Positions 6,145 to 14,086 of a stretch of DNA of 17,955 nucleotides are shown piece after piece. The stretch comes from an uncultured Bacilli bacterium (GTDB lineage: Bacteria; Bacillota_I; Bacilli_A; RF39; UBA660): NCBI GenBank assembly GCA_934102055.1, contig CAKOSE010000019.1, positions 1 to 17,955 on the forward strand. Direction: 5' to 3'. Numbering within the stretch: the first letter of the stretch is position 1; every line of letters starts with the position of its first letter. A program made the translations under genes and the position numbers. The notes beneath the pieces are model-generated. The model had not been told where the DNA came from, did not search any database, and saw only the letters and a list, made by a program, of their open reading frames with translations.

Positions 6145-8715
6145 ATGAAAAAGGTAATATTAATAGATGGAAATAATCTTCTTTTTAGGAGTTATTATGC
6201 TACGGCTTATAGGGGTTCTCTTCTTAGAAATTCTAAAGGTTTTCCGACGAATGCTTTGTTTGGATTTATAAATATGTTAAATAAGATTATAAATGAGGAA
6301 AACCCTAGTTATATGATGATTGCATTTGATAAGGGTAAAACGTTTAGACATGAAAAATATGACGGTTATAAGGATGGTAGAAAAGAAACTCCTTTGGAAC
6401 TTAAGAAACAGTTTCCTGTTGCTAAGGAGATTGCAGATGCTATGGGGATACCTTGTTTTGAGATAGATAATTATGAAGCTGATGATATAATTGGAACTTT
6501 TGCAAATGAGATTGATAAAGAAGATGATTATTATTCTGTTATTGTTAGTAGTGATAGGGATTTGTTACAACTAATAACTGATAAAAATGAGATGAAACTT
6601 TTAAAGAGTAATGATTGTATTAGATTAAATAAGCAAGCTTTTATAGAAAGTTACGGTTTTACTCCTGAAAAGATAATTGATTTAAAGGGAATAATGGGTG
6701 ATTCAAGCGATAATATTCCTGGGGTTAAAGGAATTGGAGAAAAGGGTGCTATGTCTTTGATACAAAAGTATGGGACTGTTGAGGAAATATATAATCATAT
6801 AGATGAGATAAAGGGTAAGACTAAGGAAAAACTTATGAATGATAAGAAAAATGCATTTTTTTCTAAAGAGCTTGCTACTATTTATAAAGATGTACCGATA
6901 GAAAGAAATTTGGAAAATATTAAATATAATGGAAAAACTCCGAAATTGGTACCTCTTTTAAAAGAATATGAGTTTTTTTCTCTTATAAAGAAATTAAATT
7001 TAAAAGAACAGGAAGAAGTAACGAGAGAGTATCAGGTTGTAAAAGAAATAACTGTTTCTCAAGATAGTGCCCTTTATATAGAAACCAGAGGGAATTATCA
7101 TGATAAGCAAATTCTTGGTATAGCTATCTCAAATGAAACTGGGAATTATTTTATTGAAAGCTGTGATATAACAAATATAAAGGTAAATAAAGATGTTGTA
7201 CTTTATACATATGATTTAAAAAAGTTATATATTTTGTTTAAGTATAATGGAATAGTTTTGGATAATAAGATATATGATTTAATGCTTGAGTCTTATATAC
7301 TTAATTATAAAATAAAAGAAGATATAGCATATCTTATGAATATATGTGGTTCTGCTAGTATTTCTGTTGATGAAATTTTAAGAAGAAAGTCTAAATTAAA
7401 GAAAGAAGATTTTATTAGTAATATGATAAATAAGTCAAGTTTTATTTATGAGAATAGGACTAAATTTTATGAAGAACTTAAAGATGAAGGGTATCTAAAA
7501 TTGTATGAGGATATTGATCTTAAACTTACGTATGTTTTAATTGATATGGAATATACTGGTGTAAATATTGATAAAGATTTTTTGGATAAGATGAAGGATG
7601 AGGTTTTTCGACAAGTAAGTGATTTAGAAGAGGATATATATAGGCTTGCTGGTACAAGAAATTTTAATATAATGAGTCCTAAACAACTTGGAAAGGTTTT
7701 GTTTGAAGATTTAGCAATACCGTATCCTAAGAGGGTAAAGAGTGATAAGAGTTATTCTACTAGTGTTGATATTTTAAGTAAGTTAACAGACTATAAGATA
7801 ATAAGAAAGATACTTGATTATAGAACAGTTACCAAATTATATTCAAATTATATAGTGGGGCTTATGGATTATATTAAGGAAGATGGAAGAATTCATACAA
7901 TTTTTACTCAGACACTTACTAGAACAGGAAGACTTTCTTCAGTAGGGCCTAATCTTCAGAATATTCCAGTAAGGGAAGAATATGGGAGGCTTATTAGAAA
8001 GGCTTTTATTCCTAGTAAGGATAGTGTTATAATATCTAGTGATTATTCTCAAATAGAACTTAGAGTCTTTGCACATATGTCTGGGGCTAGTAATTTGATT
8101 GAATCTTTTAATAATAATATGGATATTCATAAGAAAACTGCGATGGATATTTATAATATAAAAGAGAATGAGGTAACACAAAAGGAAAGAAGAGAGGCTA
8201 AGGCTGTAAATTTTGGTATTTTATATGGAATAAGTAGTTTTGGTTTATCTGAGGATTTGGGAATAAATGTAAAAGATGCTAAAATGTTTATAGATAATTA
8301 TTTAGAAACTTATCCTGGAATTAAGGATTATAGGAATAATTTACTTTTAAATGCTCATAAGAATGGTTATGTTAAGACTATGTTTGGAAGAAAAAGAATA
8401 ATTGAAGAGTTAAAAAGTTCAAATTATATGATAAAATCAAGTGGTGAAAGAATGGCACTTAATACTCCAATTCAGGGAACAAGTGCAGATATATTAAAGC
8501 TTGCTATGATAGAAATACATAATGAATTAAAACGAAGAAATTTAAAGACAAAAATGATAATTCAAGTGCACGATGAGTTGTTGTTTGATACCCCTAAAGA
8601 AGAGTATGAAGAGGTAGTACAATTAATAAGAGATAAGATGGAAAATGCGTGTAAATTATCTGTGCCATTAAAGGTAGAAATAGAAAGTGGTGCTAGTTGG
8701 TATGAAGCTAAGTAA
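6145..8715 (+). CDS. polA: DNA polymerase I
   Basis: An 856-residue family A polymerase for Okazaki-fragment processing and excision-repair gap filling. The N-terminal 5' nuclease domain (about 1-290) has DGNNLLFR at 8-15, YEADDIIGTF, SSDRDLLQL and GDSSDNIPGVKGIG. The polymerase domain has motif A DYSQIELRVFAH from D633, motif B with R682 and K686 (REAKAVNFGILYG), and motif C QVHDE at 807-811, so the catalytic aspartates are present. The middle domain corresponds to the 3'-5' exonuclease, but the first D-x-E metal motif is not recognisable (the segment reads LYIETRGN). Proofreading is therefore probably lost, as in Bacillus Pol I. It leads a tight unit with the transporter gene and mutM; polA next to mutM is also seen in Bacillus. 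Confidence 0.97.
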   Translation: MKKVILIDGNNLLFRSYYATAYRGSLLRNSKGFPTNALFGFINMLNKIINEENPSYMMIAFDKGKTFRHEKYDGYKDGRKETPLELKKQFPVAKEIADAMGIPCFEIDNYEADDIIGTFANEIDKEDDYYSVIVSSDRDLLQLITDKNEMKLLKSNDCIRLNKQAFIESYGFTPEKIIDLKGIMGDSSDNIPGVKGIGEKGAMSLIQKYGTVEEIYNHIDEIKGKTKEKLMNDKKNAFFSKELATIYKDVPIERNLENIKYNGKTPKLVPLLKEYEFFSLIKKLNLKEQEEVTREYQVVKEITVSQDSALYIETRGNYHDKQILGIAISNETGNYFIESCDITNIKVNKDVVLYTYDLKKLYILFKYNGIVLDNKIYDLMLESYILNYKIKEDIAYLMNICGSASISVDEILRRKSKLKKEDFISNMINKSSFIYENRTKFYEELKDEGYLKLYEDIDLKLTYVLIDMEYTGVNIDKDFLDKMKDEVFRQVSDLEEDIYRLAGTRNFNIMSPKQLGKVLFEDLAIPYPKRVKSDKSYSTSVDILSKLTDYKIIRKILDYRTVTKLYSNYIVGLMDYIKEDGRIHTIFTQTLTRTGRLSSVGPNLQNIPVREEYGRLIRKAFIPSKDSVIISSDYSQIELRVFAHMSGASNLIESFNNNMDIHKKTAMDIYNIKENEVTQKERREAKAVNFGILYGISSFGLSEDLGINVKDAKMFIDNYLETYPGIKDYRNNLLLNAHKNGYVKTMFGRKRIIEELKSSNYMIKSSGERMALNTPIQGTSADILKLAMIEIHNELKRRNLKTKMIIQVHDELLFDTPKEEYEEVVQLIRDKMENACKLSVPLKVEIESGASWYEAK

Positions 8716-9580
8716 TAAAGATGGAGAAACAAAAGTTTTAATAGTCAGTGTATTTGTAAATATATTTATAATAACTATGGAGACTTTATCTGGGATACTA
8801 GGAAATTCTATATCACTAGTTGCATCTGGAATACATGCAATATCAGATCTTTTAACAGATATCTTTTCATTAATTGGAGCTAAGTTATCAAGAAAAAAGG
8901 AAGATAGAATTCATCCTTTAGGATATGGAAATATGGAAAATATATTTAGTTTAGGAATGGGTGTATTTATAATAGGAATGGGTCTTTTTATGTTAAAAGA
9001 TGTATTCGGAGAACCTACTAAAATGCCTTCTCCATTTCTTTTGATCATTATTTGCATTTCTATGACTGTAAGATATTTATGTTCTAATTATTTAATGAAA
9101 TCTGGTATAAAATATAATTCAAATTTGTTAATAAGTAATGCCAAAGAAGGTAAGATGGATGTTGTTTCTTCATTTTTCTTAATCTTTGTAATAATTCTTT
9201 CTCAATTTCAAAATAGATTGTCATGGTTAAAATATTTGGATTTAGCCGGAGGAATTTTAATAAGTGTTTTGATAATCTATGTTGGACTTACAATTGTTCA
9301 TGAGGAGACAAGTAATTTACTTGGAAGACAGGAAAATAATAAGAATTTAGTAAGAAATATAAAGAATCACATTTTAAAGAATAAAAATATTAAAAGGGTA
9401 GAAAATATAAATTTAATAAAATTTGGACAAACGTATTTAGCAATATTTGAAATATATTTTTCAAAGAATATCACTATAAAGGAAGCGGATAAGGAAAGAA
9501 ATGCTTTAGAAGAAGAAATAAAGGCAAGGTATAGTCAAATAAATAAAATAATAATTAAAATATGTTACAAGGGGGAATAG
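8702..9580 (+). CDS. Cation diffusion facilitator family metal transporter
   Basis: A 292-residue membrane protein with about six hydrophobic segments and a cytoplasmic C-terminal domain (about 205-292). The family exports divalent metals such as Zn, Mn or Fe by proton antiport. The first intramembrane site is recognisable: H45-x3-D49 in HAISDLLTD, followed by conserved HPLGYG (71-76). The second site, usually H-x3-D, reads E149-x3-D153 (EGKMD), so metal preference cannot be assigned. ATG at 8702 overlaps polA by 14 bases. A GTG at 8687 in the same frame, behind AAAGGTAG, would add five residues and is an alternative. It ends one base before mutM, so all three genes are likely co-translated. 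Confidence 0.88.
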   Translation: MKLSNKDGETKVLIVSVFVNIFIITMETLSGILGNSISLVASGIHAISDLLTDIFSLIGAKLSRKKEDRIHPLGYGNMENIFSLGMGVFIIGMGLFMLKDVFGEPTKMPSPFLLIIICISMTVRYLCSNYLMKSGIKYNSNLLISNAKEGKMDVVSSFFLIFVIILSQFQNRLSWLKYLDLAGGILISVLIIYVGLTIVHEETSNLLGRQENNKNLVRNIKNHILKNKNIKRVENINLIKFGQTYLAIFEIYFSKNITIKEADKERNALEEEIKARYSQINKIIIKICYKGE

Positions 9581-9581
9581 A

Positions 9582-10400
9582 ATGCCAGAGTTACCAGAAG
9601 TAGAGACAGTGAGGAGATCGCTTTTAAAGAAACTATTAAATAAGAAAATAACAGACATAAAGATACTTTATAATGATATATTTCAAGATCAAGATATAAG
9701 TAAGGTAATATTAAATATAAAAAATCAAAAAATTGTAGATATTAAAAGAAGAGGTAAATGGTTAATTTTTGAGCTTAATAACTATTATTTACTTAGTCAT
9801 TTAAGGATGGAAGGTAAATATGTTTATAGGAATTTGAATCAAGAAATAGAAAAACATGAATTAGTAATATTTAATATTGATGATCAGTTTGAACTTAGAT
9901 ATAAAGATGTAAGAAGATTTGGTAAAATGTATTTGGTAGAGAAGGATAATTTATGTAAGAGTCCTCTTTCGAAGCTGGGATATGAACCGTGGGATGATGC
10001 TTTAACAGTAGATTATTTAAGGGAAAAATATAAGAATAAGAGTATTCCGATTAAGACAATATTACTTGATCAAACAATAGTAACGGGAATAGGCAATATA
10101 TATGCTGATGAGATTCTTTTCCTAAGTAAGATAAATCCTAAGATGAGGGGAAGGGATTTAACTGACGAAAATTTGAATGATATAATAATAAATACAAGGA
10201 AGGTTCTGGAACAGGCAATAGAACAAAAGGGTACTACTATAAGAAGTTATACTTCTGAAGAGGGAGTAGCAGGTAATTTTCAAAATAATTTAAGTGTTCA
10301 TAAAAGAGAAGGGGAAAAGTGTCTTTGTTGTAATGGAATTATTAAGAGGATAAAGATTGGTGGACGTAGCACTTATTATTGTGAGAATTGTCAGAAGTAA
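9582..10400 (+). CDS. mutM: Formamidopyrimidine-DNA glycosylase / AP lyase
   Basis: A 272-residue Fpg that removes 8-oxoguanine and formamidopyrimidines and cuts the abasic site. After Met removal it begins PELPEVETVR, giving the catalytic N-terminal proline and E3. K59 lies in KRRGKW. The lesion-binding residues are in HLRMEG and VRRFG. The H2TH motif includes TGIGNIYADEILF. The C-terminal zinc finger is C247-x2-C250-x16-C267-x2-C270, with the conserved arginine R262. The ribosome site AAGGGGG is just upstream. It is the last gene of the polA unit and is followed by a good terminator. Confidence 0.96.
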   Translation: MPELPEVETVRRSLLKKLLNKKITDIKILYNDIFQDQDISKVILNIKNQKIVDIKRRGKWLIFELNNYYLLSHLRMEGKYVYRNLNQEIEKHELVIFNIDDQFELRYKDVRRFGKMYLVEKDNLCKSPLSKLGYEPWDDALTVDYLREKYKNKSIPIKTILLDQTIVTGIGNIYADEILFLSKINPKMRGRDLTDENLNDIIINTRKVLEQAIEQKGTTIRSYTSEEGVAGNFQNNLSVHKREGEKCLCCNGIIKRIKIGGRSTYYCENCQK

Positions 10401-10425
10401 TATAAAATGTTGTTTTTTGAATATT

Positions 10426-10463
10426 AAAAGAAGTACATTCAGTATTAAGATGTACCTCTTTTT
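10426..10463 (+). terminator. Terminator after mutM
   Basis: AAAAGA-a-GTACAT pairs with ATGTAC-c-TCTTTT, with one internal mismatch and an 11-base loop, and runs into TTTTT. It ends the polA-CDF-mutM transcript. Confidence 0.8.
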
Positions 10464-10500
10464 GTCTTATAGGAAAGTGCTTAATTAGTTATTAAAGGAG

Positions 10501-10544
10501 AAAGTAAGGAATTAGACATAAGTACATGTTTAATTCCTTGCTTT
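10501..10544. repeat. 14-base inverted repeat upstream of the tnpB remnant
   Basis: The left arm (10501-10514, AAAGTAAGGAATTA) pairs with the right arm (10531-10544) at all 14 positions counting one G-U pair. The loop is 16 bases. Position between the mutM terminator and tnpB fits the subterminal hairpin at the left end of an IS200/IS605-type element. It is not like the right-end hairpin at 11157-11174, so this assignment is an inference. It could also be a terminator or small structured RNA. Confidence 0.45.
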
Positions 10545-10585
10545 TACAATAAGTTATTTTTTTGATTAAAATAATTCATTAGCCA

Positions 10586-10615
10586 TTGACGAACATATGT
10601 TTTGTTTGATATAAT
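10586..10615 (+). promoter_or_regulatory. Promoter before the tnpB remnant
   Basis: TTGACG (10586-10591), 18-base spacer, TATAAT (10610-10615), followed by an AAAAGGGGG ribosome site at 10625-10633. The signals look intact although the gene is broken. Confidence 0.6.
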
Positions 10616-10636
10616 TGGTTTATCAAAAGGGGGAAT

Positions 10637-11181
10637 ATGTACATGTATAATGTTTATAAGCTTAAATTGTATCTGAATCGTATTCAAAAAGAATTAATAA
10701 ATAAGATGTTTGGATGTACTAGATTTGTTTATAATTACTATTTAGAAAAGATGAAAAAAGATGGTTATGTATATGCATATAATAATATTAATGACTATGT
10801 AATTAACTTAAAATATAAGTTTTTGTTTTTACAAGAAATTGATAGTATAGTTATAAGAAGAAGTATATTTAATTTAGACGCAGCATATCAAAAAATGTAT
10901 AAAGAAGGAAAAGTTGTTTCAGTATTTAAAAGTAAATTTGGTAAAAATAGTTATAATACTGATGTAATATATAACACTTAGAAAGATAAGCAATATTGTA
11001 CTATAGAACTTGATCTAATAAAAAGACAAGTAAAGTTACCAAAACTTAAATGGGTTAAAATAGAAGTACATAGAAATAAAATAAAGAGTACGGTAGCGAC
11101 TATCGGAATTTAAGTCTGTGGAGAATATCAAGAATGATATCTATGAAGCAGAAAAAGAGAACCGTGAGGTTCTCAGGATAA
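10637..11181 (+). pseudogene. IS605-family tnpB (OrfB), nonsense-mutated and internally deleted
   Basis: The first 114 codons match the TnpB N-terminal domain (KLYLNRIQKELINKMFGCTR, then FVYNYYLEKMKKDG). A TAG at 10979-10981 stops the frame, but the same frame continues with TnpB-like KLPKLKWVKIEVHRNKIKS up to 11089. It then jumps to STVATIGI and a TAA at 11111, corresponding to the TVGTTGI motif near the TnpB C-terminus. The last bit, SMKQKKRTVRFSG, is in another frame (11140-11178), with its stop at 11179-11181. The RuvC nuclease core and zinc finger, expected between the two parts, are gone. TnpB is an RNA-guided nuclease of IS200/IS605 transposons; this copy cannot be active. Translation could begin at 10637 or 10643. 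The remnant ends three bases before the stop codon of the converging permease gene. Confidence 0.85.
11152..11174 (-). terminator. Transposon right-end hairpin acting as terminator of the ABC genes
   Basis: GAGAACCGTGAGGTTCTC is a perfect 7-base stem with a GTGA loop (11157-11174). Read on the minus strand it is followed by five T (11152-11156), giving a standard terminator just after the permease stop. On + it is the hairpin inside the last codons of the tnpB remnant. Confidence 0.75.
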
Positions 11182-11184
11182 GCT

Positions 11185-11982
11185 TTAGCTTGTCTTTTGT
11201 TCTTTGATTCTCTTTTCCAGTAAATCAATTAAAATATAAAGTAAATAAGAAATAATACCAAGTATAAATATAGAAGTAATGACAAGATTTAGATTAAATA
11301 CTTGTGAACCATAGGTTATTAAATAACCAAGACCTTTTTTTGATACTAGTAGTTCTCCCATTGTGACACCGATTAGTGATAAGCTTATGTTTATTTTCAG
11401 GGTATTAACTAAGCTTTTAGTGTTTCCTCTTAGGACTAGTTTAGTAAATATTTGCATCTTGCTAGCACCGAATGATTTCATTAAGATAATTTTAGAGTTA
11501 TCTGTATTAATAAAGGCATTATACATACCAATAATGGTTGTGAAAACTGATATGAGTAGAGCCATGAAAATGATAGAATTTGTATTTGCTCCGATCCAAA
11601 TTATTATTAATGGACCAAGGGATATTTTTGGTAATGAGTTTAGTACAGTAAGATAAGGATCAAATATTTTTGAAATAGTTTTGTTACTCCATAGTAAGCT
11701 TGCAATAATAAGACCAATTATACTAGCAAGAGTAAAACTAATTATTGTTTCATAAAGAGTTATAAATATATGAGAAGTTAAGTTATCATTTTTGAATAAA
11801 TCTATGACAGTTGTAATAATCATTGATGGATAAGAAGTTAAGAAAGGATTAATGATTTCAAGCCTTGCAGTGATTTCCCAAGTTATAAGAAATAGTACAA
11901 TTATAGCGATTTTAAAAAAATTTATAATGAATTTATTTCTTTTTTGTTTTTTTAGGAATAGTTTGTGGCTATTACTATACAT
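11185..11982 (-). CDS. ABC transporter permease, SsuC/TauC/ThiX-like
   Basis: A 265-residue inner-membrane permease with about six hydrophobic helices, of the nitrate/sulfonate/taurine/thiamine-precursor class. The EAA cytoplasmic loop that docks the ATPase is clear: MKSFGASKMQIFTKLVLRGN followed by LKINISLSLIGVTMGELL. The start at 11982 is preferred: its ATG overlaps the end of the upstream ATPase frame by eight bases, which indicates translational coupling, and a purine-rich AAAGAGATGG precedes it. An in-frame ATG at 12012 lies inside the ATPase gene. Substrate cannot be told, because no binding protein is in the window. Its ATPase partner is truncated, so the transporter is probably not functional unless the gene is rejoined. 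Transcription ends at the hairpin shared with the transposon remnant. Confidence 0.85.
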   Translation of the reverse strand: MYSNSHKLFLKKQKRNKFIINFFKIAIIVLFLITWEITARLEIINPFLTSYPSMIITTVIDLFKNDNLTSHIFITLYETIISFTLASIIGLIIASLLWSNKTISKIFDPYLTVLNSLPKISLGPLIIIWIGANTNSIIFMALLISVFTTIIGMYNAFINTDNSKIILMKSFGASKMQIFTKLVLRGNTKSLVNTLKINISLSLIGVTMGELLVSKKGLGYLITYGSQVFNLNLVITSIFILGIISYLLYILIDLLEKRIKEQKTS

Positions 11983-12316
11983 GATGATCCATCTCTTTCC
12001 ATATTTTGTCATAGTATTCTATAAATTTTTTGTCTTTTCTATTTAAAGATGGAATATTGTTTTCTTCAAGATTAATGTCTATTATTTCTTTTATTTTACC
12101 TGGTCTATTTGAAATAATGATAACTTTATCAGACATACATATAGCTTCAGTAATATCGTGGGTAACCATGATAGTAGTTTTTCCTTCTTGTTTTATGATG
12201 TTTTTTAAATCATCTGATAGGGATAGTCTTGTTTGATAATCTAAGGCACTGAATGGCTCATCTAGGAGAAGTATATCTGGATTTATAGCAAGTGTCCTAA
12301 TTAAAGCAACTCTTTG
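11975..12316 (-). pseudogene. ABC transporter ATPase, 5'-truncated (C-terminal half only)
   Basis: Reading leftwards from 12316, the frame gives QRVALIRTLAINPDILLLDE, then PFSALD, then the H-loop MVTHD, and ends MDHHV at 11975. This is the C-terminal 113 residues of a NitT/TauT-type ATPase: it starts immediately after the SGGMR signature and keeps Walker B, the D-loop and the H-loop. Walker A, the Q-loop and the signature are missing. In frame, the next codons are ATT and AGC (12317-12322) and then TAA, which do not fit the family. The break therefore lies at about 12316/12317, 20 bases from the stop of a serine recombinase gene. The N-terminal half is not found elsewhere in the window. Confidence 0.85.
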
Positions 12317-12336
12317 AATGCTTTAAAGACACTTTT

Positions 12337-13896
12337 TTAAAAGTTCCATTTTATTTTGATATTTCTTGTTTTGTTTGTTTTGTTTATTTTTCCTATATAA
12401 ATTTTATCTATCATTTCTTCTATAATGAATCTGTTTAGTTTAAGGAATGCTTTATATTTTTGTAAATCATTATTAAAATTAGAGTATTTGTCTTTGTAAT
12501 AATTTAGTTTGTTATTTATATTATTATTTAGTTCTGTAAGTTTTATTTTATCTTTATTAAAACTTGATGTTAGTTCTTTGAATATTTTTTCGTCTATGAT
12601 ACCTTTCACTTTGTCTTTATAAAGGTTTTTTATGTAATTATTATTATTTTGTAACTCATTTGAAAGGTTTTTCTTTTCTTTTTGAAGTGTTGCTATTTTG
12701 TTTTTTAACATGTTTTTGTTATAAGATATGATTTTTTCTTTTAAGTAGTTTTCGTTAAAGTATTCATTAATTAGTTTATTTAATTCTTTTAGGATTATTT
12801 TTTCTAATGTATCATATCTAATTGAATCTTTGTTTATACAGTCGTGGTAACAGACTAGGTAGTCATGTTTACTGGAACTTTTTTTTCTCATTAGATTGTT
12901 ACATGATTGACAAAATACTTTTCCTGAGAATATATGGATGAAATAGCTTTTTGGACTTGATTTTTTTCTTTTGTTTATTATTTCTTGTACTTTTGAAAAT
13001 TTCTTTTTATCGATGATTGCTTCATGGGTTGAATTAACTTTTATCCATTTGTTGTTTGGTTTGTTGATTATTTTGTGATTTTTGTAACTTACTGTGGTTC
13101 TTTTTCCTTGGATTAGGTTGCCTATATAGATTTCGTTTTTAAGAAGGTTTTTTATATATGTACTGTTCCATTTTATATCACTTGGCTTTTTTTTGCTTAC
13201 TATGTTTAGTTTTATACCTTTTTGGTATTTATAAAATGATGGTGAGGAAATATTTTTGTTATTTAGATATTTTGCTATACTGGATGTGTTCATTCCTGAT
13301 AGAAATAGATCGAATATTAATGAGACAATTGATGCGGCATAGTGATCTATGATTAGTTTATTATTGTTGTCTGGTGATATTTTGTATCCGAATGGTGCGA
13401 ATGGTGAGATGAATTCTCCATTTTTCATTTTTGAATTAAAGGCACTTCTTATGTTATTTGAAACGTCTTCTAGGAACCATTCGTTAACAAGGCCATTAAT
13501 TTGTCTTGATTTTTTATTGCCACTTATCATGGTGTCTGCATTATCACAAATGCTAATAAATCTAACATTCCATTCTAGAAATTTATTGTTTATGTATTTT
13601 TCTACTACTTCCATGTCTCTTGAAAATCTTGACTGACTTTTACATAGAACTATGTTTAGTATGCCTTTTTCACAATCTTTTATTAATTGTTCAAAGGCTG
13701 GTCTATAACTGCCTGCACCAGAGATGTCCTCATCACAGTATTCTTTTACTAATATAAAGGAGGGATTTTTGTTTATGTATTCTATTAACATATTTCTTTG
13801 GTTTTTGATGGATTCACTAATGTTATTTTGTTTATCTTTATCTTCGTTAGATAGTCTAAGATAGATACCAACTTTAAGAAGTCTATTTGGGTTCAT
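12337..13896 (-). CDS. Large serine recombinase (site-specific integrase/excisionase)
   Basis: About 519 residues. The N-terminal resolvase domain has catalytic S16 in VGIYLRLSNEDK and the arginine-bearing motif SQSRFSRD (87-94). The recombinase domain follows with FAPFGYKI (166-173) and KNEIYIGN. A zinc ribbon uses C329, C332, C349 and C353, and a Lys/Asn-rich coiled coil ends in IKWNF. This is the TnpX/SpoIVCA/phage-integrase type, joining DNA through a phosphoserine at short att sites. ATG at 13896 lies within the end of a 42-codon ORF; no strong ribosome site precedes it, so translation is probably coupled. TTG at 13908 is an alternative start. The gene's 3' end lies next to the truncated ABC ATPase, which is the likely integration target. 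Confidence 0.92.
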   Translation of the reverse strand: MNPNRLLKVGIYLRLSNEDKDKQNNISESIKNQRNMLIEYINKNPSFILVKEYCDEDISGAGSYRPAFEQLIKDCEKGILNIVLCKSQSRFSRDMEVVEKYINNKFLEWNVRFISICDNADTMISGNKKSRQINGLVNEWFLEDVSNNIRSAFNSKMKNGEFISPFAPFGYKISPDNNNKLIIDHYAASIVSLIFDLFLSGMNTSSIAKYLNNKNISSPSFYKYQKGIKLNIVSKKKPSDIKWNSTYIKNLLKNEIYIGNLIQGKRTTVSYKNHKIINKPNNKWIKVNSTHEAIIDKKKFSKVQEIINKRKKSSPKSYFIHIFSGKVFCQSCNNLMRKKSSSKHDYLVCYHDCINKDSIRYDTLEKIILKELNKLINEYFNENYLKEKIISYNKNMLKNKIATLQKEKKNLSNELQNNNNYIKNLYKDKVKGIIDEKIFKELTSSFNKDKIKLTELNNNINNKLNYYKDKYSNFNNDLQKYKAFLKLNRFIIEEMIDKIYIGKINKTNKTRNIKIKWNF

Positions 13897-14011
13897 TGAT
13901 GGTTTCAAGTTCCGTGTTCATATAGATTATAATACTTAATAGTTTTTCGTTTATGATGTGATTTAGATTTTTTTCATTATATTCGCTTATGATATTATAG
14001 TTAATATTCAT
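13883..14011 (-). CDS. Small 42-residue protein upstream of the recombinase
   Basis: The frame runs from ATG at 14011 to TAG at 13885-13883 and encodes MNINYNIISEYNEKNLNHII plus 22 more residues, ending TINEPK. AGAGGTG sits about six bases before the ATG, a better ribosome site than the recombinase has. Its last 14 bases overlap the recombinase start, so it probably feeds ribosomes to it. Charged and helical in character, with no recognised domain. It could be a recombination directionality factor or simply a leader peptide; neither is shown. Confidence 0.6.
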   Translation of the reverse strand: MNINYNIISEYNEKNLNHIINEKLLSIIIYMNTELETINEPK

Positions 14012-14049
14012 AAAAACACCTCTTTATTTAAATATATTAAAATAAAAAG

Positions 14050-14086
14050 AAAAAAACTCCAACAAGTGATTGGAATTAGTTTTTTT
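14050..14086. terminator. Terminator after the HTH gene
   Basis: AAAAAAACT-CCAA (14050-14062) pairs with TTGG and AGTTTTTTT (14070-14086), with a four-base AATT bulge and a 7-base loop. The A- and T-runs give a U-tract on either strand. It overlaps the stop of the HTH gene and separates it from the small ORF and recombinase. Confidence 0.65.

Larger units (their letters stand above)
12317..14011 (-). mobile_element. One end of an integrated element with a large serine recombinase (right limit unknown)
   Basis: The abrupt loss of ABC ATPase homology at 12316/12317 lies next to a recombinase gene. Integrases of this kind commonly sit at the very end of their element, so this is best read as an attachment-site junction. 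CTTTAAAG (12321-12328) is a palindrome close to the junction. The element includes at least the recombinase and the overlapping small ORF. The HTH gene may belong to it. The other end, which should carry the ATPase 5' half, is not visible to the right. Confidence 0.6.

Noticed and set aside
11084..11181. A working omegaRNA encoded at the tnpB 3' end
   Set aside because: Most of the 3' coding region that would hold the scaffold is deleted, and no nuclease remains, so a functional guide RNA is unlikely.
13158..13636. Two plus-strand frames antisense to the recombinase
   Set aside because: Hydrophobic composition arises from complementing Lys/Asn-rich codons. The minus frame carries clear recombinase motifs.
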